From a virus: a stretch of DNA of 24,599 nucleotides. A program made the translations under genes and the position numbers. The DNA lies in the IMG/VR virus record IMGVR_UViG_3300011114_000512, positions 1 to 24,599 of that record. One strand, 5' to 3'. Positions 1-7,668 of this stretch are shown piece by piece (position 1 is the first letter of the stretch; every line of letters starts with the position of its first letter). The notes under the pieces are model-generated. The model saw only the letters and a program-made list of their open reading frames with translations. It was not told where the DNA came from and ran no database searches.

Positions 1-1
1 T

Positions 2-409
2 ATGAGTCGTGATGTATCCGACTTTGACCCCTACGCTCCAGCGCCAATGACTGCGTATAAACAAAAAGCTATTGAGCTTAGCAAAAGTCCACTTGAAGCT
101 TTTGCCAAAGAACTTACCGACTGGACACGTGAACATTGCAAAGGAGCAGCTGCCTTCACCGCTACTCAGCTCTCAATTCTATGTGAACGCTGGGGCTACG
201 ATTCAAAAGCTAAGACGCAATATATTCGTAGAGCTCTCGAATCTCAAGGTGAAGTTGAACCAAGCAAGGTGATCAAAGTGCACGGAAAAACGTCTAGGTT
301 CACAGTATTTGTGGTTACACCACGGCCGGGGGACGTTGCTGTAACTGCATCTTTGAATGACATTGCGATAATTACCGAAGAAGCAATAAAGAGAGAAATT
401 GAGCTGTAA
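2..409 (+). CDS. Winged-helix-like protein, possibly the C-terminal part of a replication protein (5' end uncertain)
   Basis: This frame encodes 135 residues from the first ATG in the window. The frame may continue upstream, so the true start is not visible and the ATG may be internal. Residues about 30-107 (from FAKELTDW through SRFTVFVV) alternate helices and strands and end in a beta-hairpin-like segment, as in winged-helix domains. Such domains occur at the C-terminus of phage and plasmid primase/helicase proteins. No catalytic motif is present in the visible part. The gene sits directly before an iteron-like repeat region, which would fit a replication role, but that is inference. An independent small DNA-binding regulator is equally possible. 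No strong family recognition. Confidence 0.6.
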   Translation: MSRDVSDFDPYAPAPMTAYKQKAIELSKSPLEAFAKELTDWTREHCKGAAAFTATQLSILCERWGYDSKAKTQYIRRALESQGEVEPSKVIKVHGKTSRFTVFVVTPRPGDVAVTASLNDIAIITEEAIKREIEL

Positions 410-415
410 AGTGCC

Positions 416-504
416 ATTTTTACTGTAACTTGTAACTTTGATGTAACTCCAGATGCGTTGGTACTCCTACTTAGTTACATGGTTACAGTAGTTACAGTAA
501 AAAT
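416..504. repeat. Inverted repeat, 15-bp perfect arms, with six TGTAACY heptamers
   Basis: The arms atttttactgtaact (416-430) and agttacagtaaaaat (490-504) are perfect inverse complements around a centre near 460. TGTAACT occurs at 424-430, 431-437 and 442-448. Its complement occurs at 473-479, 481-487 (GGTTACA form) and 490-496, so each half carries three copies in opposite orientation. The right arm ends in A-rich DNA, not a T tract, so it does not look like an intrinsic terminator for the + strand. Confidence 0.85.
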
Positions 505-559
505 AAAAATTAGGAATATATATTATATATACACATATCTATATAGTTTTCGAGGTAGA

Positions 560-578
560 TGTAACCCGAACTGTAACC
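560..578 (+). repeat. Two direct TGTAACC heptamers, 12-bp period
   Basis: TGTAACC is found at 560-566 and 572-578. These match the heptamers of the upstream dyad and bring the total to eight copies within 155 bp. They lie just upstream of the probable -35 element of the terminase promoter, a position suited to a regulator binding site. Confidence 0.7.
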
Positions 579-599
579 TGAGCCTCTTCAGCATTTAAG

Positions 600-636
600 T
601 TTACAACCATCCAATTTTATGTTTACAATCATTTCA
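600..636 (+). promoter_or_regulatory. Probable sigma70-type promoter giving a leaderless terminase transcript
   Basis: TTTACA at 600-605 (consensus TTGACA) and TACAAT at 624-629 (consensus TATAAT) are separated by 18 bp. Six discriminator bases follow, and a start at 636 would be the A of the small terminase ATG. No Shine-Dalgarno sequence precedes that ATG, consistent with a leaderless mRNA. The two boxes lie inside a 12-bp near-direct repeat (gtttacaaYcat at 599-610 and 621-632). Confidence 0.5.
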
Positions 637-1103
637 TGACTACGAAAACACTTTCAAAGAACGGAAAGTTCTTAGGCCGCCCAAGCAAATACGACCCTGC
701 GTATTGCGAGCAAGTTGTTGAGCTAGGTAAGCTTGGCAAGTCACGTTGGGCTATCGCATCAGAGCTGGGTATCACGCCTAGCAATCTCAAAGAATGGGAA
801 GCCGTGCACGAAGATTTTCAGACCGCCTTGGCAATTGCACGTCAAGACGCGTTGGCGTATTGGGAGTCTTTAGCTGAGAATCACATGATTGAGACGCCGG
901 GCGGGCCGAAGATCAACACGGGTCTCTGGTCAAGGAGCATGGCGGCTCGGTTCCCCGAGCAGTATCGTGAGAATTCCAAGATGGAAGTTACAGGCAAAAA
1001 TGATGGGCCTATTGAAGTCGATCACATGCACGACTTTACTGGGCATTTACTAACTGAGCTCTTGGCTGTGCGTCAATCAGATGCTGAGTCCGGAACTGAG
1101 TGA
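636..1103 (+). CDS. terS: Terminase small subunit (DNA-packaging recognition protein)
   Basis: This 155-residue protein has an N-terminal helix-turn-helix: GRPSKYDPAYCEQVVELG leads into a helix pair (SRWAIASELGITPSNLKEW, about residues 36-54). That organisation is seen in phage small terminases and related DNA-binding packaging proteins. The middle (residues 60-115) is helical and could oligomerise; the C-terminus is acidic. Small terminases recognise the packaging site and load the large subunit. The gene directly precedes and overlaps the large terminase by 23 nt, which strongly supports the assignment. The ATG has no Shine-Dalgarno, and no other start lies nearby. Function is assigned from the HTH and position; sequence conservation in this family is weak. 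Confidence 0.85.
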   Translation: MTTKTLSKNGKFLGRPSKYDPAYCEQVVELGKLGKSRWAIASELGITPSNLKEWEAVHEDFQTALAIARQDALAYWESLAENHMIETPGGPKINTGLWSRSMAARFPEQYRENSKMEVTGKNDGPIEVDHMHDFTGHLLTELLAVRQSDAESGTE

Positions 1104-2511
1104 GCAGTTTGCGGAGAAGATTCGCAAAGGGCCTGATCTCAACAAACTCCCCCCTGAGCACAAAGCGGCTACCTTAGCTCGACTCAAATGGTTGGTTGCA
1201 GCCAATAGGCACCAAGTACCACCTTCAGGCGATTGGTGGGATATCTGGCTTCTACTTGCTGGGCGTGGCGCAGGTAAGACTCGGTGCGCAGCTGAATGGG
1301 TGTGGTGGGAAGCGTGGACCAACCCCAATACACGATCCTTAGTCTCAGCTCCAACGTCCGGCGATGTACGTGATGTTTGCTTTGAGGGAGACTCAGGTCT
1401 GCTGAACGTGATCCCCAACATTCTCATTAAGTCATACACCAAGTCGCTGCATGAACTGACACTCATAAACGGGTCGATCATCAAAGGCATTCCTGCGTCT
1501 GAGCCTGATCGCTTCCGCGGACCTCAGTTCCATCGTGGTTGGCTGGATGAGCTGGCTGCATGGGATTACCTTGATGACGCATGGGACATGCTGCAGTTTG
1601 GTATGCGATTAGGCCAGCACCCACGGTTGATATGTACCACAACACCTAAGCCAAAGCCTCTAGTTATTGATCTGGTGGCACGCGATGGCAAGGATGTGGT
1701 GTACACCACAGCTAGTACCTACGACAACATCCAGAACCTCGCTCCAACATTCCAAAAACAAATTCTCCAGTACGAAGGTACTAAGCTTGGGCGCCAAGAG
1801 ATTTACGCTGAAATCATCGACCCTGAAGAAGCCGGCATCGTTAAACGTGCTTGGTTCAAGCTTTGGCCTGCTGAGAGAGCTTTGCCTAAGTTTGAGTATG
1901 TGGTTCAATCCTACGACTGCGCTACGTCTGACAAAACTCGGAACGATCCAACTGCGTGTGTGGTGCTTGGCATCTTTAAACCGAGTGACGATAAGCCGCT
2001 TAGTGCTATGGTCATTGATTGTTGGCAGGAACATCTGCAGTACCCGGATCTGCGACCTAAGGTCGTCGAAGAAGCCAAGTCAATTTATGGTGACGATAAC
2101 GAGTTTGGGAGCGGGAAGAAAGTCGATCTTGTACTTATTGAAGATAAATCAGCCGGCATCAGCCTAATCCAAGATCTGCAGCGTGCTGGCGTACCTGTGA
2201 GAAGCTATAACCCGGGTATGGCAGACAAGATGCAGCGTCTCAATATCGTGGCGCCTATCATCAAGCGGGGTCGCATCTACGTACCTGAGTCTTCCAAGAA
2301 GGAAGGCTATCCTCGTGATTGGGTTGAGCCTTTGATCAGTCAGCTCTGCTCTTTCCCCGAGGTACGACATGATGATTTGGTGGACGCAACGACTCAAGCA
2401 TTAAGAATTTTGCGGGATATGGGATTCTTAGACATCGATCCGGTATACAATGACGAGAGTCAGTATATTGATGAAACACGACCTAAGAGGGTGAACCCTT
2501 ATGCCGCCTGA
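1081..2511 (+). CDS. terL: Terminase large subunit (ATPase/nuclease packaging motor)
   Basis: The 476-residue protein has both terminase domains. The ATPase shows Walker A GRGAGKT at residues 61-67, a Walker B-type GWLDEL at 143-148 (D146, catalytic E147) and a coupling-motif-like ICTTTPKP near 174-181. The C-terminal RNase H-fold nuclease shows the expected acidic residues: D279 in QSYDCATSD, E354-D355 in VLIEDKSAG, and D431-D432 with D435 in RHDDLVDAT. It translocates DNA into the prohead through the portal and cuts the concatemer. Length is typical of the family. The start overlaps the small terminase and has no clear Shine-Dalgarno, so translation is probably coupled. Both active sites look intact. 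Confidence 0.97.
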   Translation: MLSPELSEQFAEKIRKGPDLNKLPPEHKAATLARLKWLVAANRHQVPPSGDWWDIWLLLAGRGAGKTRCAAEWVWWEAWTNPNTRSLVSAPTSGDVRDVCFEGDSGLLNVIPNILIKSYTKSLHELTLINGSIIKGIPASEPDRFRGPQFHRGWLDELAAWDYLDDAWDMLQFGMRLGQHPRLICTTTPKPKPLVIDLVARDGKDVVYTTASTYDNIQNLAPTFQKQILQYEGTKLGRQEIYAEIIDPEEAGIVKRAWFKLWPAERALPKFEYVVQSYDCATSDKTRNDPTACVVLGIFKPSDDKPLSAMVIDCWQEHLQYPDLRPKVVEEAKSIYGDDNEFGSGKKVDLVLIEDKSAGISLIQDLQRAGVPVRSYNPGMADKMQRLNIVAPIIKRGRIYVPESSKKEGYPRDWVEPLISQLCSFPEVRHDDLVDATTQALRILRDMGFLDIDPVYNDESQYIDETRPKRVNPYAA

Positions 2512-3373
2512 GGTAGATCAAGACTTAGCCAAGCTATACGCTGCTATGATGGCCGAGCAAACGCCGCCTACGTATGACGATGGCGCAAGTCTTTTACAAC
2601 GCAACCCCGCAATGATGGACGTCGGTCTATTTGGCAAAGGGCCAAAGCCTAAGCCAGTCGCGCCACCTGTTGACATTCAAAGGCGTAAGCTGTTTGGGCT
2701 AAGTGAAACACCTTCAGCACCTGTACCTGCGCCAATGCCTATGCAGCCTCCTGCGTTATCACCGATGTACAAGGCTCTTACTGCGCCTATGTCAAGGCGT
2801 GATTTCTTAGGGCATACAGCCCGGGCTGCAGGTAACATGGCATTACGTGGCGCATTACCTGAGCTTGGCGCGTTGGCTGAGACTCAAGCGCCTTTAACTG
2901 AAGCTGCTAAAGCTGTAGGCGAAACAGTTGCAGATCCACATGCTGCAATATGGGGCGCATTAAAAAATATAGTACAGGACCGAATACCTGCGTATGACTA
3001 TGACGCAGATTACGCCCGGGACGTATTGCATGACGCAATTACAGAAGGTATTGTGCCTAAAGAAATTGTTAAGAAGTTCAATAAAAAAGATAAACAATTT
3101 GCTGCGCTTGACGAGGCTGGAGACGAAGAAGGTAAATACGAGTTGCACGAAGAAATGCAAGAGCTTTTAGGTAGTTTTATTGATGAGCTAGACCCATCTC
3201 ATGTTTTTAATATGATGGATCAATACGATGTACCTACTGACGCTGGTGATATTGCGGAAATGCTGCATTCACATGGATTTAAACCCGAGCAAATTCATGA
3301 CTTCTTAGATGAGAATCATCCTGGGTATGATGAAGATGTCATCAACGATGTACTCCAAGATTTAGAAGGTTGA
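2501..3373 (+). CDS. Unknown 290-aa protein with internal SRRDFLG motif and acidic C-terminus
   Basis: No family was recognised. The start overlaps the terminase by 11 nt and has AAGAGGG 10 or so nt upstream. Residues 45-95 are rich in proline (low complexity). SRRDFLG at residues 98-104 matches the twin-arginine n-region pattern, followed by an Ala/Leu-rich segment that still contains arginines, so it is a poor export signal. Residues about 190-290 are acidic and helical, ending in repeated D/E-rich turns. It lies between the terminase and the 1430-aa protein, outside the core packaging set, and is followed by a 2-nt gap. A virion-associated or assembly role is plausible but not shown. Confidence 0.8.
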   Translation: MPPEVDQDLAKLYAAMMAEQTPPTYDDGASLLQRNPAMMDVGLFGKGPKPKPVAPPVDIQRRKLFGLSETPSAPVPAPMPMQPPALSPMYKALTAPMSRRDFLGHTARAAGNMALRGALPELGALAETQAPLTEAAKAVGETVADPHAAIWGALKNIVQDRIPAYDYDADYARDVLHDAITEGIVPKEIVKKFNKKDKQFAALDEAGDEEGKYELHEEMQELLGSFIDELDPSHVFNMMDQYDVPTDAGDIAEMLHSHGFKPEQIHDFLDENHPGYDEDVINDVLQDLEG

Positions 3374-3375
3374 CT

Positions 3376-6300
3376 ATGGCAGCCATGTACGATCAATTAG
3401 GTAACTATATAGGCGATGATGGCGTAGGCGCGCAGCCTATGGATGAAATGCGTGCAGCGCTTGCTCTTAAGAGAAATAAGAGATCGCCACTACCTGCAGC
3501 AGTTGCAAATATTCCAAAGATCTCGCCTGAGCTACAAGCACTTATGGCTATTGACGCCAAGCCTTTATCATTGGATGATATATACGCAAGGCTCACAACG
3601 CCTAAAGCCAAGCCTCTTTCACGCACAGAACAATTTACACGAGATATTGGTGAGCTACCTAAGCAGTTTGCTGATGTGGAGAACGTCCTTTTTGGCGGGC
3701 CTACAAGAGCTGCTGTGTTGCAGCCTTGGGAAGCTTTACTAAAGCATGCGTACAAGATGCCCGGCATTGCCTATCGTGAACGCGTTGCCAAGGATCCACA
3801 ATCATTGCGTGAAGCTGCGCAAATGCGTAAAGACTTAGAAGCTTCAACTGGTGAGAATGGGATGTTCCCAACTCAGCCTTTACAAACGCGTGATGGCGAA
3901 GAGTTTGCATCTAACTTTGGCAAGGCGCTTGATACGCTAAAAGTACCAGCTGCTTGGCCTATGGCACCAACGCCTACACGACCAATGCTCACAGGCTCAG
4001 ACATTAGAGCCATGAAAGGCAACGTACAAAATGTTGCGCGCCAAGTGGGTGATATACCTATTGACTATCGCAACGCCCAGTCTGGCTTTACTCGTATGGA
4101 CCCAGTCACAGGTAAGCCAACCGTAGGTGCCAAGGCACAAGCACTGATGGACGATTGGGCCAACGTATTACAGCGCCGCCAAGAGGTAACAGGTACTCCA
4201 ACCTTTGGTGGCATCGCACCCGAGACCAATATGTACGCTGTGCGACCTGATAAGGGCACAAGAATAATACAACCTACTCGTACTGAAGATACATCAAGCC
4301 ATCCATTCTATGTTGACCCACTTACGAATATTATTTCAGAAGTTGCGTCAGTTGCAGAGTTAGACAATAAGAGATTGTTGAATAGGTATACCGACTTGGA
4401 CTCACATCGGTTGCCCTCACAGCGAGGAGCTGCGCTTCCTGTCGCAGTAAAAAGGCAACTTAATAACTACATTACCGGTCGTCTTCAAGAGATATACCCA
4501 AACGTTCCGATACGTAGTGGCGAAGGTGGCGATGATGCATTGCATGCAGCGTTCCAAATTGGAAATAAGCCAACCATACGTGACAAAAAGCTATTAGGTA
4601 TGTATGAGGATTTCTTTAAGACGGATGAAGGTAAAGCCGCAATAGAGCAATCAGGGGGTACGTTAGTGCCACCATCTGTACATGCAGAGCGCCATGCAGC
4701 TGCTTCTAATTGGTTGAATAGTACATTTAAGAACTACCTAGATACTCGAATAGGCACAGCGGCTGACCCATTATTGCAAAAAGCAAGGCAAGGCGTTACA
4801 TATAAGCCTGCGTCAGAGCTAGAAGGGTACGCTGAGTCTGTATCTGACACAGCACGTAAAAATAGAATAGCAGGTGGGTTTCATGAAACCGGTGAATTTC
4901 TTCCAGAGTTTCATGCGCTTGGTGATAGGCTAGACGTTGTTAGCGCTGAGCTTAATGAGCTTGAAGCTCGCAAAGCTGAGATGATTGCAACATTGCCTCC
5001 TGAGTCTGTAATGTACCCAAATGGCCCTGACGCCCCCGGACTTTCGTTTAATGATGTCATTCCTGGGTATAACGACTTCATGCGGGAATATAACGCCAAA
5101 CTTGCTGAGCGCAATAAGCTTCGCAAAGATATAGCTAACTTACGTATTGCGCAAGATTACGAAACCCTTGCTGATGCTGCCGTGCAGCCAAGAATAGTAA
5201 GCAAAGTATTGAATGAATTGCCCGAGCAGGAAAAGCCTTTCTATCCGTCACTTACTCTAGCACCGCCTGAGTCTATAGTCTACAATTTGAAAAAAGGAAC
5301 ACTCGGCGCTCTAGGTATTGATGATATGGTAAATAGCTTTTATAATGATGTTCTTACAGGCAAGGTACCTGTTGAGAAGTTAAAAGGCTTAACCGTTGAT
5401 AAATATGTGCAACAGTATTTTGATAAGCGCCGACTTAGAGAAATAGAAGAAGAAAAAGCCGCGCAAACATATCTTACCAATGTCAATACTGCGCTACAGG
5501 AACGAGTACAGCAGGTACCAAACGATAATATTTTTTATAATGCCGCTGTCATTGAGTTTGACGCCAATACACCAAAAGAGCAAGCGTATAAAGACTTAAG
5601 CGCCGATACTACAATTCTTGATATTTGCGTTGCTGAATGCGGTGGTGCTGACCCAAAGAAAAAGCATTTCATTACTGGTAAGCCGCAAACGCATGAAGCA
5701 ATGTATGACATCACAACAGGTGAGCGTAACCCTAACTCTAATCTAAGCAGAGATTACTCAACATACGCTGATGAAATTTATAATGGTACAAAATTAGCCA
5801 GTATACGAGATAGTACGACAGGCTACCCTGCTGCACTAATACGTATGTCTCCTGCAAGTATGCCTGGGCAATACAATATTAATTGGGTAAAAGGCTATAA
5901 GAATGGCGCAATTGACCGCGCGTATAGTGAAGGTATTGCTGAGTATTTAAACTCTAGAGAAAATGTAATTGCAAGTTCAGGCTCTGAACTGCAAACAAAC
6001 GCAGGTGTGTTTGATACGCAAACGCCTGCAGGTATGCGTTCACTAAGTCAAAGGGTGCCGGGCATGGACCCCGAGGAAGTTAGACACTTGGATTTTGACT
6101 TTGTAGAGCTGCCTCGTTTTGTAACGCAAAAACAATTCAATGAGATTGTTGCAGGGGCAAATGCACACCCGGAAGGATCTCCAACTGCGCCATGGATTCA
6201 AGAATCTACGGCTGATATGCGCAACCGTCTAACTGCGCAGCAATTGGATGAGGCAAATGAGCTGCATACTGAAATTATGGATCAGTTAGAACAGGTTGTA

Positions 6301-7668
6301 TATGACGCCATACAGCGAAATGAGAGCCCACTTTCTGCGCAACGCGACTTTTTACAAGCATTTCGCAATGACCCAACCTACTACGCAGGTGAAATAGACC
6401 CAGATGTTGTTGAGTACGCGATACGCTTTACAGAAGAACAGAACCCAGATATTGCGCCACAGGACACACAAACAGCGCTTAACAATCTTGAGTATGCGCC
6501 TTCACGTGCATTGGCGCAACAGCAACAAAACATGACGCCGCCTCGGCCTGTAGGTGAACTATATCAAATGTTTATCGACGTGGTTGACAATTCAATTGAA
6601 GAAGGTAGCTTTGGCCCCAATGATTACACAGCAAGAGAGTTTGCAGAGCGTATCAGAAATGACGAGGTTGGCGGGATTGGCGACTTGACACCACAAGAGC
6701 GTGAGATATTGGCTAATGCAGTGGAAGAGGAAGGGTATAACCCCGGCGCGTACTTCCCGCCTGAGCCAGAACAATTGGCGCCTACTGACATGCGAACTCG
6801 TCTTGCAGAACTTGACATTGAGTATGGTCGCATAACTGATGACATAGATGAGCGGCTTGCCTTAGAAGAGCAAGGCCTGCCTATAGACGAACGAGCTCTA
6901 AATGATTTGCGCGAACAAGCAGCGCAAATTATACAATTGCGCAATGGATTGCGTAATCAATTGGCTCCACCACCTGCTGAAGTGCGACTACCCCCTGAAG
7001 ATCTTGGCTTATTTGAACCTGACCCTACGCACCCTGCTAACAGGCCTGTTGCGTCAACACAAGCGCCAACAGCAGAACTTTATACGCAAGAGCTTAATCG
7101 TTTAAATGCACGACATGACGCCCTTACTAATGATATTGCAGAGTGGAATCGCCAAATGCTCCCATACATTAGGCGTGAGAATGACGGCACTATAACGCCT
7201 GAACAGTTACGTGATTTAGAAAATTTGCGTGATCAGTATGATGATACTGTGCGTGAAATGCGAAATACGCAACAGCAAATTAGCGAGACTGCAAGACAGC
7301 AACAAGCAGCATTTGAAATGCAGCAAACGCCTCAGCGCAATGCAGTTACGCCTAACATAAGCACTTTATCAGATACTGAATTATCGCAACGTCTTTCTAT
7401 TGAGCAATCAACGCAGGTGCAAAATGTATTTGCGCAAATTGTGCGCAATGCGCGTGAGTCCAATATTGCGCTTACACCAGAACTGATTAATAACATTAAC
7501 AATTGGTCATTTACCGCACGAGCCTTAGCGCCTGAGCAAAAAGAGTTTTTAAAGCGCTTACTTATACGACACATTCAACGTGAGCGTGGCGTTGGTTTCG
7601 CCAAAGGCGGCACAGTGCGTATTGCAAAAACAATTCCCGCCATGCGGGCTGAACTTCGGAGAACCTAA
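3376..7668 (+). CDS. Giant 1430-aa multidomain protein with PcfJ-like core (large polyvalent-protein type)
   Basis: The start is placed at ATG 3376 because AGAAGG (3364-3369) lies 6 nt upstream; an in-frame TTG at 3370 would leave no spacing. Residues about 746-865 resemble the PcfJ-like domain of phage and mobile-element polyvalent proteins: DICVAECGG (C751), then a Y-x-x-EIYNG segment, SIRDSTTGYPAALIRM, and WVKGYKNGAID near 837-848. This similarity was recognised by eye. Predicted coiled coils lie near 517-600, 1136-1195 and 1234-1320, with Gln-rich stretches. The C-terminus carries FAKGGTV at 1408-1414, a motif shared with smaller proteins here. The stop overlaps the portal ATG by 1 nt. 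It could be an ejected internal virion protein or a cytoplasmic accessory factor; no enzyme motif was identified. Confidence 0.85.
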   Translation: MAAMYDQLGNYIGDDGVGAQPMDEMRAALALKRNKRSPLPAAVANIPKISPELQALMAIDAKPLSLDDIYARLTTPKAKPLSRTEQFTRDIGELPKQFADVENVLFGGPTRAAVLQPWEALLKHAYKMPGIAYRERVAKDPQSLREAAQMRKDLEASTGENGMFPTQPLQTRDGEEFASNFGKALDTLKVPAAWPMAPTPTRPMLTGSDIRAMKGNVQNVARQVGDIPIDYRNAQSGFTRMDPVTGKPTVGAKAQALMDDWANVLQRRQEVTGTPTFGGIAPETNMYAVRPDKGTRIIQPTRTEDTSSHPFYVDPLTNIISEVASVAELDNKRLLNRYTDLDSHRLPSQRGAALPVAVKRQLNNYITGRLQEIYPNVPIRSGEGGDDALHAAFQIGNKPTIRDKKLLGMYEDFFKTDEGKAAIEQSGGTLVPPSVHAERHAAASNWLNSTFKNYLDTRIGTAADPLLQKARQGVTYKPASELEGYAESVSDTARKNRIAGGFHETGEFLPEFHALGDRLDVVSAELNELEARKAEMIATLPPESVMYPNGPDAPGLSFNDVIPGYNDFMREYNAKLAERNKLRKDIANLRIAQDYETLADAAVQPRIVSKVLNELPEQEKPFYPSLTLAPPESIVYNLKKGTLGALGIDDMVNSFYNDVLTGKVPVEKLKGLTVDKYVQQYFDKRRLREIEEEKAAQTYLTNVNTALQERVQQVPNDNIFYNAAVIEFDANTPKEQAYKDLSADTTILDICVAECGGADPKKKHFITGKPQTHEAMYDITTGERNPNSNLSRDYSTYADEIYNGTKLASIRDSTTGYPAALIRMSPASMPGQYNINWVKGYKNGAIDRAYSEGIAEYLNSRENVIASSGSELQTNAGVFDTQTPAGMRSLSQRVPGMDPEEVRHLDFDFVELPRFVTQKQFNEIVAGANAHPEGSPTAPWIQESTADMRNRLTAQQLDEANELHTEIMDQLEQVVYDAIQRNESPLSAQRDFLQAFRNDPTYYAGEIDPDVVEYAIRFTEEQNPDIAPQDTQTALNNLEYAPSRALAQQQQNMTPPRPVGELYQMFIDVVDNSIEEGSFGPNDYTAREFAERIRNDEVGGIGDLTPQEREILANAVEEEGYNPGAYFPPEPEQLAPTDMRTRLAELDIEYGRITDDIDERLALEEQGLPIDERALNDLREQAAQIIQLRNGLRNQLAPPPAEVRLPPEDLGLFEPDPTHPANRPVASTQAPTAELYTQELNRLNARHDALTNDIAEWNRQMLPYIRRENDGTITPEQLRDLENLRDQYDDTVREMRNTQQQISETARQQQAAFEMQQTPQRNAVTPNISTLSDTELSQRLSIEQSTQVQNVFAQIVRNARESNIALTPELINNINNWSFTARALAPEQKEFLKRLLIRHIQRERGVGFAKGGTVRIAKTIPAMRAELRRT
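5611..5955 (+). other. PcfJ-like domain within the 1430-aa protein
   Basis: Residues about 746-860 carry the ordered set of a Cys-Val pair (C751-V752), a loop with Tyr and EIYNG, an IRD-x-x-x-GYPAALI strand, and a VKGYKNG turn followed by a helix. This order is what I associate with PcfJ-like domains (C-V, then S/I-R-D, then K-G-x-x-N). Function of the domain is not established. A profile search would confirm or reject it. Confidence 0.5.

Larger units (their letters stand above)
410..635. promoter_or_regulatory. Non-coding control region with heptamer dyad, AT-rich tract and promoter
   Basis: This 226-nt stretch has no credible gene and is the only sizeable non-coding gap in the window. From left to right it holds an inverted repeat built of TGTAACY heptamers (416-504), an AT-rich tract with few G or C (about 500-549), two more heptamers (560-566 and 572-578), and a sigma70-like promoter (600-629). 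The repeats plus an AT-rich tract resemble a replication origin. The same layout would also suit an operator controlling the late module. The sequence alone does not decide between them. Confidence 0.7.

Noticed and set aside
416-504. Inverted repeat considered as an intrinsic terminator of the first gene
   Set aside because: The arms are separated by 59 nt and the right arm is followed by A-rich, not T-rich, sequence on the + strand.
599-632. 12-bp near-direct repeat considered as an attachment-site core
   Set aside because: No integrase is visible, the two copies are only 22 bp apart, and the repeat is better explained as -35 and -10 promoter boxes.
1077-1490. 137-aa open frame on the - strand opposite the large terminase
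   Set aside because: Lies fully over the conserved terminase ATPase region, has no recognisable domain and no upstream site; a shadow of the coding strand.
3370-3375. TTG start for the 1430-aa protein
   Set aside because: The TTG abuts the AGAAGG site, while ATG 3376 has a suitable 6-nt spacing.
3376-7668. Frequent TGCGCA palindromes in the 1430-aa gene considered as a regulatory or restriction signature
   Set aside because: They arise from Ala-Gln (gcg caa) and related codon pairs common in this gene; no spacing pattern.
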